Positions 24,870-33,429 of a stretch of DNA of 64,000 nucleotides are shown piece after piece. This DNA is from an uncultured Propionimicrobium sp. (GTDB taxonomy: Bacteria; Actinomycetota; Actinomycetes; Propionibacteriales; Propionibacteriaceae): assembly GCA_946221385.1 (NCBI GenBank), contig CAMIGX010000009.1, positions 1 through 64,000 on the forward strand, given 5' to 3'. The notes under the pieces were generated by a model. It ran no database searches and had not been told where the DNA came from. It worked only from the letters and a program-made list of their open reading frames with translations. Both the position numbers and the translations under genes were made by a program. Every line of letters begins with the position of its first letter. Position 1 is the first letter of the stretch.

Positions 24870-26300
24870 ATGGCCAAACAGAAAGCAACCAAGATCGTTG
24901 AGCGTTCCACGAGCTTCGTCGTGGTTTCAAACCGGTTGCCGGTCGATCGTTCTTTCGACGATCAAGGCAATGCCCAATGGTCTATGTCGCCTGGCGGCTT
25001 AGTGACAGCTCTGGGCCCGGTCATGAACGCGCAAGGTGGCGCGTGGGTTGGCTGGCCCGGCAAACCTGACGAACAGGTCGACCCATTTGAGTGGCAAAAT
25101 TACTCGGTCGTGCCGGTCGAATTGTCTACCGAAGATGTCGAAGACTTCTACGAGGGCATGTCGAATTCTACGATTTGGCCGCTTTATCACGACTGCATCG
25201 TCAATCCTGAATTTCACCGTGAATGGTGGGATGCATATGTGCGCGTCAATCAAAGATTTGCTGACGAAGTAATTCGTATAACCGCCCACGACGGCATTGT
25301 CTGGGTGCAGGATTATCAACTGCAGTTAGTCCCGAAGATGGTTCGCGAACAACGTCCGGACGTCAAAATCGGTTTCTTCTTGCACATTCCATTCCCGCCG
25401 ACGGAATTGTTCATGCAATTGCCTTGGCGTCGGCAGATCATCGAGGGCCTGTTGGGTGCTGACATCGTCGGTTTCCAGGTGCCGAGCGCCGCGTCCAATT
25501 TCCGCGCACTGGCCCGTCGTCTGGTGGACGGCAAGCCTGGTCGCGACACTTTGGTGACTGCCGACGGACGCACCGTGACCGCACGTGCCTATCCGATTTC
25601 GCTGGACTCGAAGGCGCTTCGAGAACAGGCGCAATCTGACGAAGTCAAGGCCAAGATGGCTGAGCTGCTCGAGGACCTCAATCACCCCCGTCGCATCTTC
25701 CTGGGCGTTGATCGCCTCGACTACACCAAGGGGCTGCGACACCGAGTCCGCGCCTTCGGCGAGCTCTTCAGCGCCGGTGAATTGGATCCCCGCGAAGATG
25801 TCTATCTGCAATTGGCTACCCCGTCGCGAGAACGGGTAGATGAATATCAAAAATTGCATGATGAAATCGATGTCATGGTTGGCCGGATTAATTCTCAAGA
25901 AGGCGCTTTTGGACGGCCGCCAATTCAATATCTTTATACCTCGGTAGATAAAGTCACGCTGTGTGCGTTATATCAAATTGCTGACGTCTGCGTGGTCACG
26001 CCATTGCGGGACGGCATGAATCTGGTCGCGAAAGAATATTTAGTCGCCCATGAATCCGATGAGGGCGCGCTAGTGCTTTCAGAATTCGCTGGCGCTGCCC
26101 TGGAATTGAAGCAGGCGTACATGGTCAATCCTTATGACCTAAATGGCATGAAGAGCGAGATCATGAAGGCCGCGACTGACACTAAAGCCAATCGCAGCCG
26201 AAAGATGCGCGCGCTGCGTAAGCAGGTATTGACCCATGACATCGAGTTATGGGCGAAGAATTTCCTGGACGATTTGGGCGTCGAAACCGACGACGAGTGA
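24870..26300 (+). CDS. otsA: Alpha,alpha-trehalose-phosphate synthase
   Basis: The 476-residue GT20 glycosyltransferase makes trehalose 6-phosphate from a nucleotide-glucose and glucose 6-phosphate. Characteristic text: 'VVSNRLPV' at the N-terminus, 'SPGGLVTAL', 'VWVQDYQLQLVPKM', 'FFLHIPFPPTELF', 'GVDRLDYTKGL' and 'RDGMNLVAKEY' near the end (donor-binding Lys/Glu region). Trehalose serves as osmolyte and, in some actinobacteria, envelope-glycolipid precursor. It is divergently arranged with otsB; the 72 bp between must contain both promoters. The GTP- or UDP-glucose preference cannot be read from the sequence. Confidence 0.96.
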   Translation: MAKQKATKIVERSTSFVVVSNRLPVDRSFDDQGNAQWSMSPGGLVTALGPVMNAQGGAWVGWPGKPDEQVDPFEWQNYSVVPVELSTEDVEDFYEGMSNSTIWPLYHDCIVNPEFHREWWDAYVRVNQRFADEVIRITAHDGIVWVQDYQLQLVPKMVREQRPDVKIGFFLHIPFPPTELFMQLPWRRQIIEGLLGADIVGFQVPSAASNFRALARRLVDGKPGRDTLVTADGRTVTARAYPISLDSKALREQAQSDEVKAKMAELLEDLNHPRRIFLGVDRLDYTKGLRHRVRAFGELFSAGELDPREDVYLQLATPSRERVDEYQKLHDEIDVMVGRINSQEGAFGRPPIQYLYTSVDKVTLCALYQIADVCVVTPLRDGMNLVAKEYLVAHESDEGALVLSEFAGAALELKQAYMVNPYDLNGMKSEIMKAATDTKANRSRKMRALRKQVLTHDIELWAKNFLDDLGVETDDE

Positions 26301-26349
26301 GGCTGCACTACTCCGGGCGTAGCCCACGTGGGGTGGCCAGCTAGCTCGG

Positions 26350-27864
26350 TCAACGCAAGAGATCGCGCCCGATCTTCAAAGCTTTCGCTAGGCTCTTCGC
26401 GTACTGCTCGCGCGGCAGTTGGTTGGCCATGATGTTCATGAAGCGGGTCTGCGTCACATTGCGCGGTTCGGTGTACTTGGTGATGCCGTGTTCACCGTGC
26501 CGTCGTCCGGTGCCTGATTTCTTCCAGCCGCCCATTGGCGCGTCCAGGGCCGACCAGGCCGGCGCATAGCCCTCATTGATATTGACGGTGCCGGTCTGCA
26601 GCCGTCGCGCGATTGCACGTCCAGTACGCGGCGCGGCCCACACCGAGGAATTCAGCCCGTACGACGTGTCGTTGGCCTTGGCGATCGCCTCGTCGATGCT
26701 GTCGACGATTTCCAGGTAGACCACCGGGCCGAAGACCTCGTCGCGATAGAGAGCAGCCTCTGGGGGCACATTGGTCAAGACCGTGGGCGCGTAAAAGGTC
26801 TCGCCAAGCTCACGCAACCGGGTACCGCCCGCCAGCACCGTCGCGCCCTTGTCGACCGCATCATTGACCATGCGTTCGATCAGATCGGTGTGTTCGACCG
26901 AAATCTGGGAGCCCATGTCGATCTCCCAATCCCTGTCGGGTCCGACGCGCATCGCCTTGACGCGGGCGACGAAAGCCGCGATGAACTGCTCAGCGACGTC
27001 TTTGTGCACGTATATCCGCTCGATCGAGATGCACAGCTGGCCGGAGTTGCCGTAGCAAGCATTCCAGGCTCCATCGACAGCGCGCTGCAGGTCGGCGTCA
27101 GGGGCGACGATCATCGCGTTCTTGCCGCCGAGTTCCATCGAATAGTCGATCAGGCGTGCCGCGGCTTGCGTCGCGAGCTTTTCGCCGGTCGCAGTCGACC
27201 CGGTGAACATCAGATAGTCGCAGCGCTCGACGATAGCCTGCCCGACCTCGCTGCCACGTCCGGTGACGATCATGAACAGGTCCCCTGGCAAACCGGCCTT
27301 GATGAGCAATTTCTTAGCTAGCTGCGCCGATAGTGGGGTTTGGGTGTCTGGCTTGACGACCACCGCATTGCCGGCCATGATCGCCGCCAGCGCGTCGGAA
27401 ACAGCTAAGGCAAGCGGATAGTTGAATGGCGCGATGACGCCCACCACACCCTTCGGTGGCCGTTGCTCCCAAACGCTGGTGAGCAATGGTATGGGCCCGC
27501 GGCGGCGCCGGTCGCGCAAGGCTTGCGGGCCGTGATAAGCGCAATAGCGCGCCGTCAACGCGACATCGAGGATCTCTTCTAAGGCGCTGAGCCGGTTCTT
27601 GCCGTTTTCGGCTTGGATGAGATCCATCAGTTCGGCGCGATGGTCGATGACCAAATTGTGGAAGCGTAAGAAGATGTCTCGGCGATGCCGAAACGTGGTC
27701 TTTTCCCAGCCGCCTTGCGCGATGCGTGCCTGCTCAAAGGCAGCTGCGACATCGGCCGCGTCGTGCAAAATCTGTTGACCGATGACTTTGCCGTCTTGGG
27801 GGCTGATGACGTCACGAATTTCCCGGTCGGTTTGCGAATCCAAAGTGCTTTGCTGATCGGCCAT
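26350..27864 (-). CDS. Aldehyde dehydrogenase, succinate-semialdehyde dehydrogenase-like (GabD2 type)
   Basis: This 504-residue NAD(P)-dependent aldehyde dehydrogenase has the catalytic cysteine in 'NSGQLCISIERIYV' and the general base in 'MELGGKNAMIV'. The cofactor-binding 'FTGSTATGEKLA' and 'GVIAPFNYPLALAV' are present. The family text is closest, from memory, to mycobacterial GabD2-type succinate-semialdehyde dehydrogenases, which oxidise succinic semialdehyde to succinate; other aliphatic aldehydes are possible. No GABA aminotransferase is nearby. The C-terminus 'REQYAKSLAKALKIGRDLLR' is a little longer than typical. It converges with otsA, 49 bp apart, without a clear strong terminator. 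Confidence 0.88.
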   Translation of the reverse strand: MADQQSTLDSQTDREIRDVISPQDGKVIGQQILHDAADVAAAFEQARIAQGGWEKTTFRHRRDIFLRFHNLVIDHRAELMDLIQAENGKNRLSALEEILDVALTARYCAYHGPQALRDRRRRGPIPLLTSVWEQRPPKGVVGVIAPFNYPLALAVSDALAAIMAGNAVVVKPDTQTPLSAQLAKKLLIKAGLPGDLFMIVTGRGSEVGQAIVERCDYLMFTGSTATGEKLATQAAARLIDYSMELGGKNAMIVAPDADLQRAVDGAWNACYGNSGQLCISIERIYVHKDVAEQFIAAFVARVKAMRVGPDRDWEIDMGSQISVEHTDLIERMVNDAVDKGATVLAGGTRLRELGETFYAPTVLTNVPPEAALYRDEVFGPVVYLEIVDSIDEAIAKANDTSYGLNSSVWAAPRTGRAIARRLQTGTVNINEGYAPAWSALDAPMGGWKKSGTGRRHGEHGITKYTEPRNVTQTRFMNIMANQLPREQYAKSLAKALKIGRDLLR

Positions 27865-28007
27865 GACTCGATGATATGAAATGAGACCGGACGCTATCGC
27901 TGCGCGTCACTGACAAACGGCTAAAGCGGGGATGCAGACGCGGCATTGCTTAGCTCGATGAACATCTGCACAGGACTCGCAGAGTAAAGAGTCGGAAAAT
28001 AAAAGAG

Positions 28008-28080
28008 CTCCCCCGCCTGGACTCGAACCAGGAACCCTCTGATTAACAGTCAGATGCTCTGCCAATTGAGCTACAGGGGA
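28008..28080 (-). tRNA. tRNA-Asn (anticodon GTT)
   Basis: Read on the minus strand from 28080 (TCCCCTGTAGCTC...), this is a 73-nt cloverleaf with anticodon stem TCTGA/TCAGA and loop CTGTTAA, anticodon GTT. T stem CCTGG/CCAGG. Discriminator G at 28008. No CCA is encoded. The rest of the 418-bp gap between 27865 and 28282 shows no gene. Confidence 0.94.
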
Positions 28081-28282
28081 TTGCGTTCTCGACGCGAGAA
28101 TCGACATTAGCACCAGCCAGCTGACGAACCAAACCGGTCGTGCCGCTGACCCGTCGCCAGCTGCACTCTCAACATCTGAGTGGACGCAATCTCAACCTAA
28201 TCTCCACCGCTAGGACGATTCTTGAGATCAACTGACGAAGTTAAGCTCACGGCATCACCCTCGATTACGAAGAGAGCCGCTA

Positions 28283-29134
28283 ATGCATCGCCGTCAGTCC
28301 CTCGCGCTCATCTGCGCAGTCGGCATGGTCACTGCCTTGATCGTCTATTTCGTCATACCAGTCTCTCCGATGCGCACTGCTTTCAACCGGGACATGCGTC
28401 GGTTCAGCAGCGACCAGAAATTTTCGATCGATGACGTCTTCACCGCCGATGATTTCGCAGACTTCCCGAAAGCAGTTCAGAAGTTTGCGCAAAATTCTGG
28501 CCTAGTTGGTCAACCAAAAATGAATTATGTCAAGGTAACTTTCCAGGAAACAGATTTCAAGAGGTCAAGAACAAGTAATCCGCTTCGCATCAGCTACACG
28601 CAATATAATTTCGCAGCCAGGCCGACTCGTCTGGCACTAATCCAAACGAGCATGTTTGGCGTTCCATTTGAGGGATATGACTATCTCAAGGATGGCCGGG
28701 GCGGCATGAAGGGTCAGCTAGCTAAATCAATCACTCTGTTCCACGAGCGTGGCCAAATCATGGACAAGGCAGCGCTATGCACATATCTGGCGGAATCTTT
28801 ACTCGTCCCATCAGCTCTGCTCAACAGGTCGATCGATTTCGAGGAAATCAGTTCACGTGAAGTTCGAGCCACGATCACCTCCCAGGGCACTTCCGCTAGC
28901 GGCATCTTCAAATTCAACGAAGATTTCATGTTCGAGAGTTTCTATACCGAAGATCGAGCAGCAGTATCTGATGATGGCACTATCGAATACATTCCGTGGA
29001 CCGCAAATTGCTCGGATCATGCAGTAAACAAGAATGGCATAATCCAACCCCGCAGCATGTCTGCAACTTGGAATTACCCGGGAGAAGATTTCACCTATTT
29101 CGACGGTCGAGTAGACGACATTGTTTACGGTTGA
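28283..29134 (+). CDS. Membrane-anchored/exported protein, DUF6544-like
   Basis: This 283-residue protein has an N-terminal signal-anchor (residues 8-28, 'LALICAVGMVTALIVYFVI') and a large extracytoplasmic domain. The middle part resembles DUF6544, where 'A.PTRLALI...MFGVPFEGYDYL.DG.GGM' followed by 'AALCTYLAESLLVPSALL' and 'VRATITSQGTSASGIFKF' matches the family pattern as I remember it. The function of DUF6544 is unknown. Its AT content is higher than that of the neighbours, with codons such as AAT, AAA and ATA, so it may be acquired. The ATG at 28283 follows GAAGAGAG. It stands alone. Confidence 0.72.
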   Translation: MHRRQSLALICAVGMVTALIVYFVIPVSPMRTAFNRDMRRFSSDQKFSIDDVFTADDFADFPKAVQKFAQNSGLVGQPKMNYVKVTFQETDFKRSRTSNPLRISYTQYNFAARPTRLALIQTSMFGVPFEGYDYLKDGRGGMKGQLAKSITLFHERGQIMDKAALCTYLAESLLVPSALLNRSIDFEEISSREVRATITSQGTSASGIFKFNEDFMFESFYTEDRAAVSDDGTIEYIPWTANCSDHAVNKNGIIQPRSMSATWNYPGEDFTYFDGRVDDIVYG

Positions 29135-29236
29135 GCATTTCAGCTCTCACTTGGGATCGTGTCGACCAGAACTATCAAGTCTTAAGTGTTTCTCGTAGCC
29201 AGTCTTTGAATTTTCGATCCGCCAACCCGTTTTAGA

Positions 29237-29776
29237 TCACTCGAATTCGTCGCGCAATTTCGCCATTTCGGCCACGGCATATTCTTGGACGCGGGCGTCA
29301 TTCAAATCAGTTCCGGGTCCGGGTTGTACCGTCCAGACAATTTCTGCGTCCAGTTCGGTCGGTGGCCGCCGACCTGCCAAGATGATCGAGCCCAGCTGGT
29401 CGGGCAACTCAATTTGACGCACGGTCAGGATCGACGCCCGAACGCGGTCAGCGAAGACGAAGGGCATGTCCGCGGGTTCAGCTAGCGCGATGTGTTCGTC
29501 GGTGCCGTCCAGCAGCGTCCAATAGAGCTGATCTGGGCCGTTGCGCCAGCCGCCGTAAAGGATCGTCTCCCAGCGCCGAAACTGCCACTGACCCGATGCC
29601 CGGATCGCTAGGGTCTCCGGCGTAGCTACCACGACATTCTCCCCGTCGCGCGCAACACGCAACACTCGAACGCTGCGTCCGGCTGCCCGTTCCAGGTCAT
29701 GATGTTCGTCGCGAGACAAGGGCGCCGCGGTGAAACCACGTCTGCCCTTTGGCCCAAGATCGCGCTGGTAACTCAC
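29237..29776 (-). CDS. Conserved hypothetical protein (small soluble)
   Basis: I cannot name this 179-residue protein with confidence. It has no membrane segment or signal peptide. The sequence is a mix of short beta strands: 'VRVLRVARDGENVVVATPETLAIR', 'WETILYGGWRNGPDQLYWTLLDG' and 'IVWTVQPGPGTDLNDARV', suggesting a compact beta-rich fold. Similar small proteins are common in actinobacteria as unnamed conserved proteins. The gene is downstream of the sigma-factor gene on the same strand (22 bp), so it is likely part of the dnaG-sigma operon. The start at 29776 follows AGCAGGTG on the minus strand. Confidence 0.75.
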   Translation of the reverse strand: MSYQRDLGPKGRRGFTAAPLSRDEHHDLERAAGRSVRVLRVARDGENVVVATPETLAIRASGQWQFRRWETILYGGWRNGPDQLYWTLLDGTDEHIALAEPADMPFVFADRVRASILTVRQIELPDQLGSIILAGRRPPTELDAEIVWTVQPGPGTDLNDARVQEYAVAEMAKLRDEFE

Positions 29777-29798
29777 CTGCTCAACTATGCCAGCATGA

Positions 29799-30641
29799 TT
29801 AAGCAGCCATCTCTAACCCGCCTTTGATCTTGCGTAGCGCACGCTGCTCGAGTCTGCGCACCTTCGCCGCTGAATAGCTCAACTGCTCGCCCACGTCAGC
29901 CAAAGTCGGCTGCGAGTCGTCAAAAAAGCGCAGCTCGATCACCCGACGCTCGTCGTCGGTCAGTCTGCCTCGCCAATCGAAAGATAGTTCCCCGGCTAAT
30001 TCCTGCGGCGCATAGTGGTCAGCTGGATCTTCAGAAAGCTGGGTGCGCTGCATGCGCGCCAAGAGCATCACTTGGGCGTCAGATTGTCCGCTGAGTTGCG
30101 CATAGCTGCGAGCCGTCAGCGTCTGACCTAGCTCAGCCTCTCGACGGCTCCAATCGCGTCTGATCCGTTGCGCAGTCTTCGCCTGCGTCAATGACGAATC
30201 CAGTTCACCACAACGCAGCGCCGCCGCTGCCATGAGCGAATAGCTGATTCGTTTCCAAGCCAGCGTGCTAAAGCGATAGCCGCGTCGCCAATCAAATAGT
30301 TGGATGGCTTCTCCCAGCCCCACGCAGCCTTCTTGAAATAGCTCGTCGCGGGGCAAGCCCGCCCGTACTGCCCAGCGATCTGCTAATGCCCCGACCAAGC
30401 CAAGATTGGCCAGGTAGAGCTGTTGACGAGCACGTTCGCCGTCATCGACGAGCAATCTCAACTCAGCTTCCGACGCATCGGACGCAAGGCTGCCGGACAG
30501 CAGCACTGAGGCAAACAGTCCGACCTCGATGGCCTGCGCTAACCGCCGCTCAGCTGACCGACTCAACCGCGCGGGCTGACCTGGCTCGTCGTTCACTGAT
30601 TCGGTTGACCGAGGATCTGGCACAGCGATTTTCGTAGTCAT
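29799..30641 (-). CDS. Sigma-70 family RNA polymerase sigma factor (unusual, dnaG-linked)
   Basis: The product is about 280 residues from the ATG at 30641; a start at 30686 is also possible. Region 2 is clear: 'LYLANLGLVGALADRW', 'LPRDELFQEGCVGLGEAIQLFDWRRGYRFSTLAWKRI', though motif details such as the promoter-melting Trp/Phe are partly changed. Region 4 has 'LTDDERRVIELRFF...PTLADVGEQLSYSAAKVRRLEQRALRKI', a helix-turn-helix for the -35 element. There is no region 1.1 and the N-terminal 75 residues are not typical. It is shorter than a housekeeping RpoD (usually above 300-500 residues). It lies 99 bp after dnaG on the same strand, the place where E. coli has rpoD. It is probably an alternative (group 3-like) sigma factor. 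Confidence 0.85.
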   Translation of the reverse strand: MTTKIAVPDPRSTESVNDEPGQPARLSRSAERRLAQAIEVGLFASVLLSGSLASDASEAELRLLVDDGERARQQLYLANLGLVGALADRWAVRAGLPRDELFQEGCVGLGEAIQLFDWRRGYRFSTLAWKRISYSLMAAAALRCGELDSSLTQAKTAQRIRRDWSRREAELGQTLTARSYAQLSGQSDAQVMLLARMQRTQLSEDPADHYAPQELAGELSFDWRGRLTDDERRVIELRFFDDSQPTLADVGEQLSYSAAKVRRLEQRALRKIKGGLEMAA

Positions 30642-30739
30642 GGAAAGAGTTTCGCCGCAACGCGGCATCAACTTTGCCCAATCCACAGGCTCAATTTGGA
30701 CAACAGATTTTTGTCCACAAAGCTCACAACTGCGAGCAG

Positions 30740-32614
30740 CTAGCCTTCGAAGTTAGACGTCGATTGCGCTAGTTCGCGCCGCCGCACCTCCAGCTCCGTC
30801 AACCGAGCGAAAGCGCGCCTATATTCCGCTTCATTGGCTACTGGATTCGTGCGTTGCAATTTAGACCGCAAAGCGCTCAATTCCCGCAGCGTCGACAGCA
30901 ACTGCAGACGATCGACATATGCCTGGACATAGTCTTCGTCGACGTCATCGCGCAACATCGGCTCGACCAGGAGAGCCACCTGCAACTGCTGAAGCATCTC
31001 GTCGGGCAATGCGTCATTCACCTGCTCTGCCCAGCCCTCGTCGACATATTCGACGGCCTCCATCGTCTCGAACAGCTGTCGATATGCCGGATGGGTGAAA
31101 TCGCTTGCCAGCGTGCCGTTCCAGGCAGTATCGAAGAGCCACGGGAATTGCAGCATCAATTTGAGCGTGCCGCGTTCAACTTCGAGATTTCGGTCATTCG
31201 GCTCCGGCCAAGGGATGCCCAAACCGCCCAACATGGGCGCCTCGGGGCGCGCCTCGACTACTTGCCCACCACGAGCCAGCGGCTCAGGCTCAATGCGTCG
31301 CCGATTGGTCACCGACACGATGCTGCGCACCTCATCGATGTCCATGCCGACCAACTGCGAAAGTTCCCGCAGATAGCTGTTGGCCAGCGCGCCGTCCCGC
31401 ACCGCGTTCAACAAGGCGGCTGCTTCACGGACGGCAGCCACGCGCGCATCAGCCCGATCTAGGTCATATTGGGAGACGATATTGGACATCACGAAGCGAT
31501 ATAGCGGCACGCGACGGCCCACCAGATCACGGACGGCGCCCTCGCCGCGTTCCAGCCGAAGATCGCACGGATCTAGCCCGCTGCGTTCGACCGCTACATA
31601 GGTCTGCGCGGTGAAATTTTGATCCAGGCTGAACACTTTCAAAGCCGCATTTTGACCGGCCTGGTCGCCGTCAAAAGTGAAAATGACTTCGCCGTGGAAG
31701 GCATCCTGCGAGCCCATCAAACGGGTGACCAGCCGCGCGTGCTCGACGCCGAAGGCCGTGCCACAAGATGCGACTGCAGTATCAACGCCAGATAGATGAC
31801 AGGCCATCACGTCGGTATAGCCCTCGACGACGACCACCTGCGATTTGCGGCCAATTGGCTGCCGGGCCAGATCCAAGCCGTAAAGCACATTGGACTTTTT
31901 ATAGACCGGAGTTTCGGGGGTGTTGATGTACTTCGCTGGCAGCCGGTCGTCGTCATAAATGCGTCGCGCCCCAAAACCGAGCACCGAATTGGCCGAATCT
32001 TTGATTGGCCAAAGCACCCGACCCTGGAAATAGTCCCAACCATTTGCCCTAATCAAACCGGCTTTGACGAGGGATTCGTCGGAAAAGCCGCGCGCATTTA
32101 GATGCTTGCGCAGTGCGCGGCCGTCCTTCGGGGCATATCCCATGCCGAAATGTTCAGCTGCGGCGCGATCAAAACCACGACCCGCGACGAACTGTCGAAA
32201 GGCGATCGCTTCGGGGCTAGTGATCTGACCGGCATAAAACTCCGCGGCCGCGGCATTGGCTGCGAGTACCTTGGTGCGCAGGCCCGGCTCAGGGGCAGGC
32301 GTGCCGTCGTCGGTGATGCGAAGCTGGACGCCGGTCTTGTCGGCGAGCACCTGGACGGCCTCGACGAAGGACAGATTGTTGAGCCGCATTTCGAAGTCGA
32401 TGACGTCGCCTCCAGCCCCGCAACCAAAGCAGTAGTACAGCCCACGCGCTGGAGTGACTTGGAAGCTGGGGGTCTTCTCGTCATGAAATGGACAGAGCCC
32501 TTTGAATGAGCCGCCGCCGGCTGGCTTCAATTGCACATATTGGCTGACGATGTCGTCAATCTTGGCGCGTTCCCGGACCAGACCAATGTCTTCCTCATTG
32601 ATGCGCCCGACCAT
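30740..32614 (-). CDS. dnaG: DNA primase
   Basis: This 624-residue primase makes the RNA primers for replication. The N-terminal zinc-binding domain is visible in 'GLCPFHDEKTPSFQVTP' and 'YYCFGCG' (Cys, His, Cys, Cys). The catalytic TOPRIM domain has 'VVVEGYTDVMA' and 'IFTFDGDQAGQ' with the acidic metal ligands. The C-terminal part (residues about 450-624) is the DnaB-binding region, with 'ELSALRSKLQRTNPV' near the end. It is divergent from the FetB-like gene and followed by the sigma factor gene, recalling the rpsU-dnaG-rpoD macromolecular synthesis operon without rpsU. Confidence 0.96.
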   Translation of the reverse strand: MVGRINEEDIGLVRERAKIDDIVSQYVQLKPAGGGSFKGLCPFHDEKTPSFQVTPARGLYYCFGCGAGGDVIDFEMRLNNLSFVEAVQVLADKTGVQLRITDDGTPAPEPGLRTKVLAANAAAAEFYAGQITSPEAIAFRQFVAGRGFDRAAAEHFGMGYAPKDGRALRKHLNARGFSDESLVKAGLIRANGWDYFQGRVLWPIKDSANSVLGFGARRIYDDDRLPAKYINTPETPVYKKSNVLYGLDLARQPIGRKSQVVVVEGYTDVMACHLSGVDTAVASCGTAFGVEHARLVTRLMGSQDAFHGEVIFTFDGDQAGQNAALKVFSLDQNFTAQTYVAVERSGLDPCDLRLERGEGAVRDLVGRRVPLYRFVMSNIVSQYDLDRADARVAAVREAAALLNAVRDGALANSYLRELSQLVGMDIDEVRSIVSVTNRRRIEPEPLARGGQVVEARPEAPMLGGLGIPWPEPNDRNLEVERGTLKLMLQFPWLFDTAWNGTLASDFTHPAYRQLFETMEAVEYVDEGWAEQVNDALPDEMLQQLQVALLVEPMLRDDVDEDYVQAYVDRLQLLSTLRELSALRSKLQRTNPVANEAEYRRAFARLTELEVRRRELAQSTSNFEG

Positions 32615-32657
32615 GGCTCACCAGCTTAGCCGGACCTTGCTAGACATCCTGAGCAAG

Positions 32658-33425
32658 ATGGAAGGCATGCAAATCGATCCGAGCTGGCAGTTGGCACTGG
32701 CCTTAGCGCTGTTGGTCATCGTCGCCGTCACGGTGTCGAAGATCGCAAAGCTCGGGGTCGAACGTCAGGCGACGATCGCCGCCTTGCGCGCAGTACTGCA
32801 GCTGATGCTCGTCTCCGGCATCGTGGTGCTCGCAGTACAGACCTGGTGGGGCGCCATTTTGGCGCTCATCGTCATGTTCGGGATCGCGGTTTATACAACC
32901 ACCAAGCGCGTCGAGACTCGTCCTGATTGGCTGCGCAGTTCGCTCGCGATGGCAGCCGGGCTGCTGCCGGTCTTGCTGATCATCTTCTTGACGGGCACTG
33001 CACCCTTCAATGGGCTGGCGATTTTACCGATCGGCTCGATCATGATCGGCAATATGATGACCGCGCACACCCTGAACGGGCAGCAGACCTTCGGCGCGTT
33101 ACGAAATGGCATCGCGCAATATGAAGCGGCATTGGCGTTGGGTTTCGAACGTCCGCAGGCGATGCGAATCGTCTTGGAGCCGGTGCGCAACAAGGCCTTG
33201 CAACCCAATCTCGACGCCACCAAGACTGTCGGCTTGGTCACCTTGCCGGGCGCTTTCATCGGCGTGCTGCTCGGCGGCGGCACTCCCCTACAAGCTGGCG
33301 CCGCGCAACTGCTGGTCTTGATCGGGATCATGGCTGGCCAGGTGATCACCGTCGCAGTGGCCCAATGGTGCACCAGCCAAGGCACGTTGCTGCCCGACGA
33401 TCTACGCGAGCGGCTGCATCCCTGA
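32658..33425 (+). CDS. FetB/YbbM-like (UPF0014) membrane permease
   Basis: About 255 residues with 6-7 membrane helices make up this UPF0014 permease. The family signatures are 'ALRAVLQLMLVSGIV', 'ILPIGSIMIGNMMTA' and 'DATKTVGLVTLPGAFIGVLLGGG'. In E. coli FetB pairs with the ATPase FetA for iron export. No ATPase gene accompanies it here, so the partner must be elsewhere or the function differs. The start is uncertain: ATG codons at 32613, 32658 and 32667 are in frame. The first overlaps the dnaG start codon and is unlikely. 32658 is taken because GAG lies 4 nt upstream; 32667 gives the best alignment to FetB. Confidence 0.87.
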   Translation: MEGMQIDPSWQLALALALLVIVAVTVSKIAKLGVERQATIAALRAVLQLMLVSGIVVLAVQTWWGAILALIVMFGIAVYTTTKRVETRPDWLRSSLAMAAGLLPVLLIIFLTGTAPFNGLAILPIGSIMIGNMMTAHTLNGQQTFGALRNGIAQYEAALALGFERPQAMRIVLEPVRNKALQPNLDATKTVGLVTLPGAFIGVLLGGGTPLQAGAAQLLVLIGIMAGQVITVAVAQWCTSQGTLLPDDLRERLHP

Positions 33426-33429
33426 TCGC

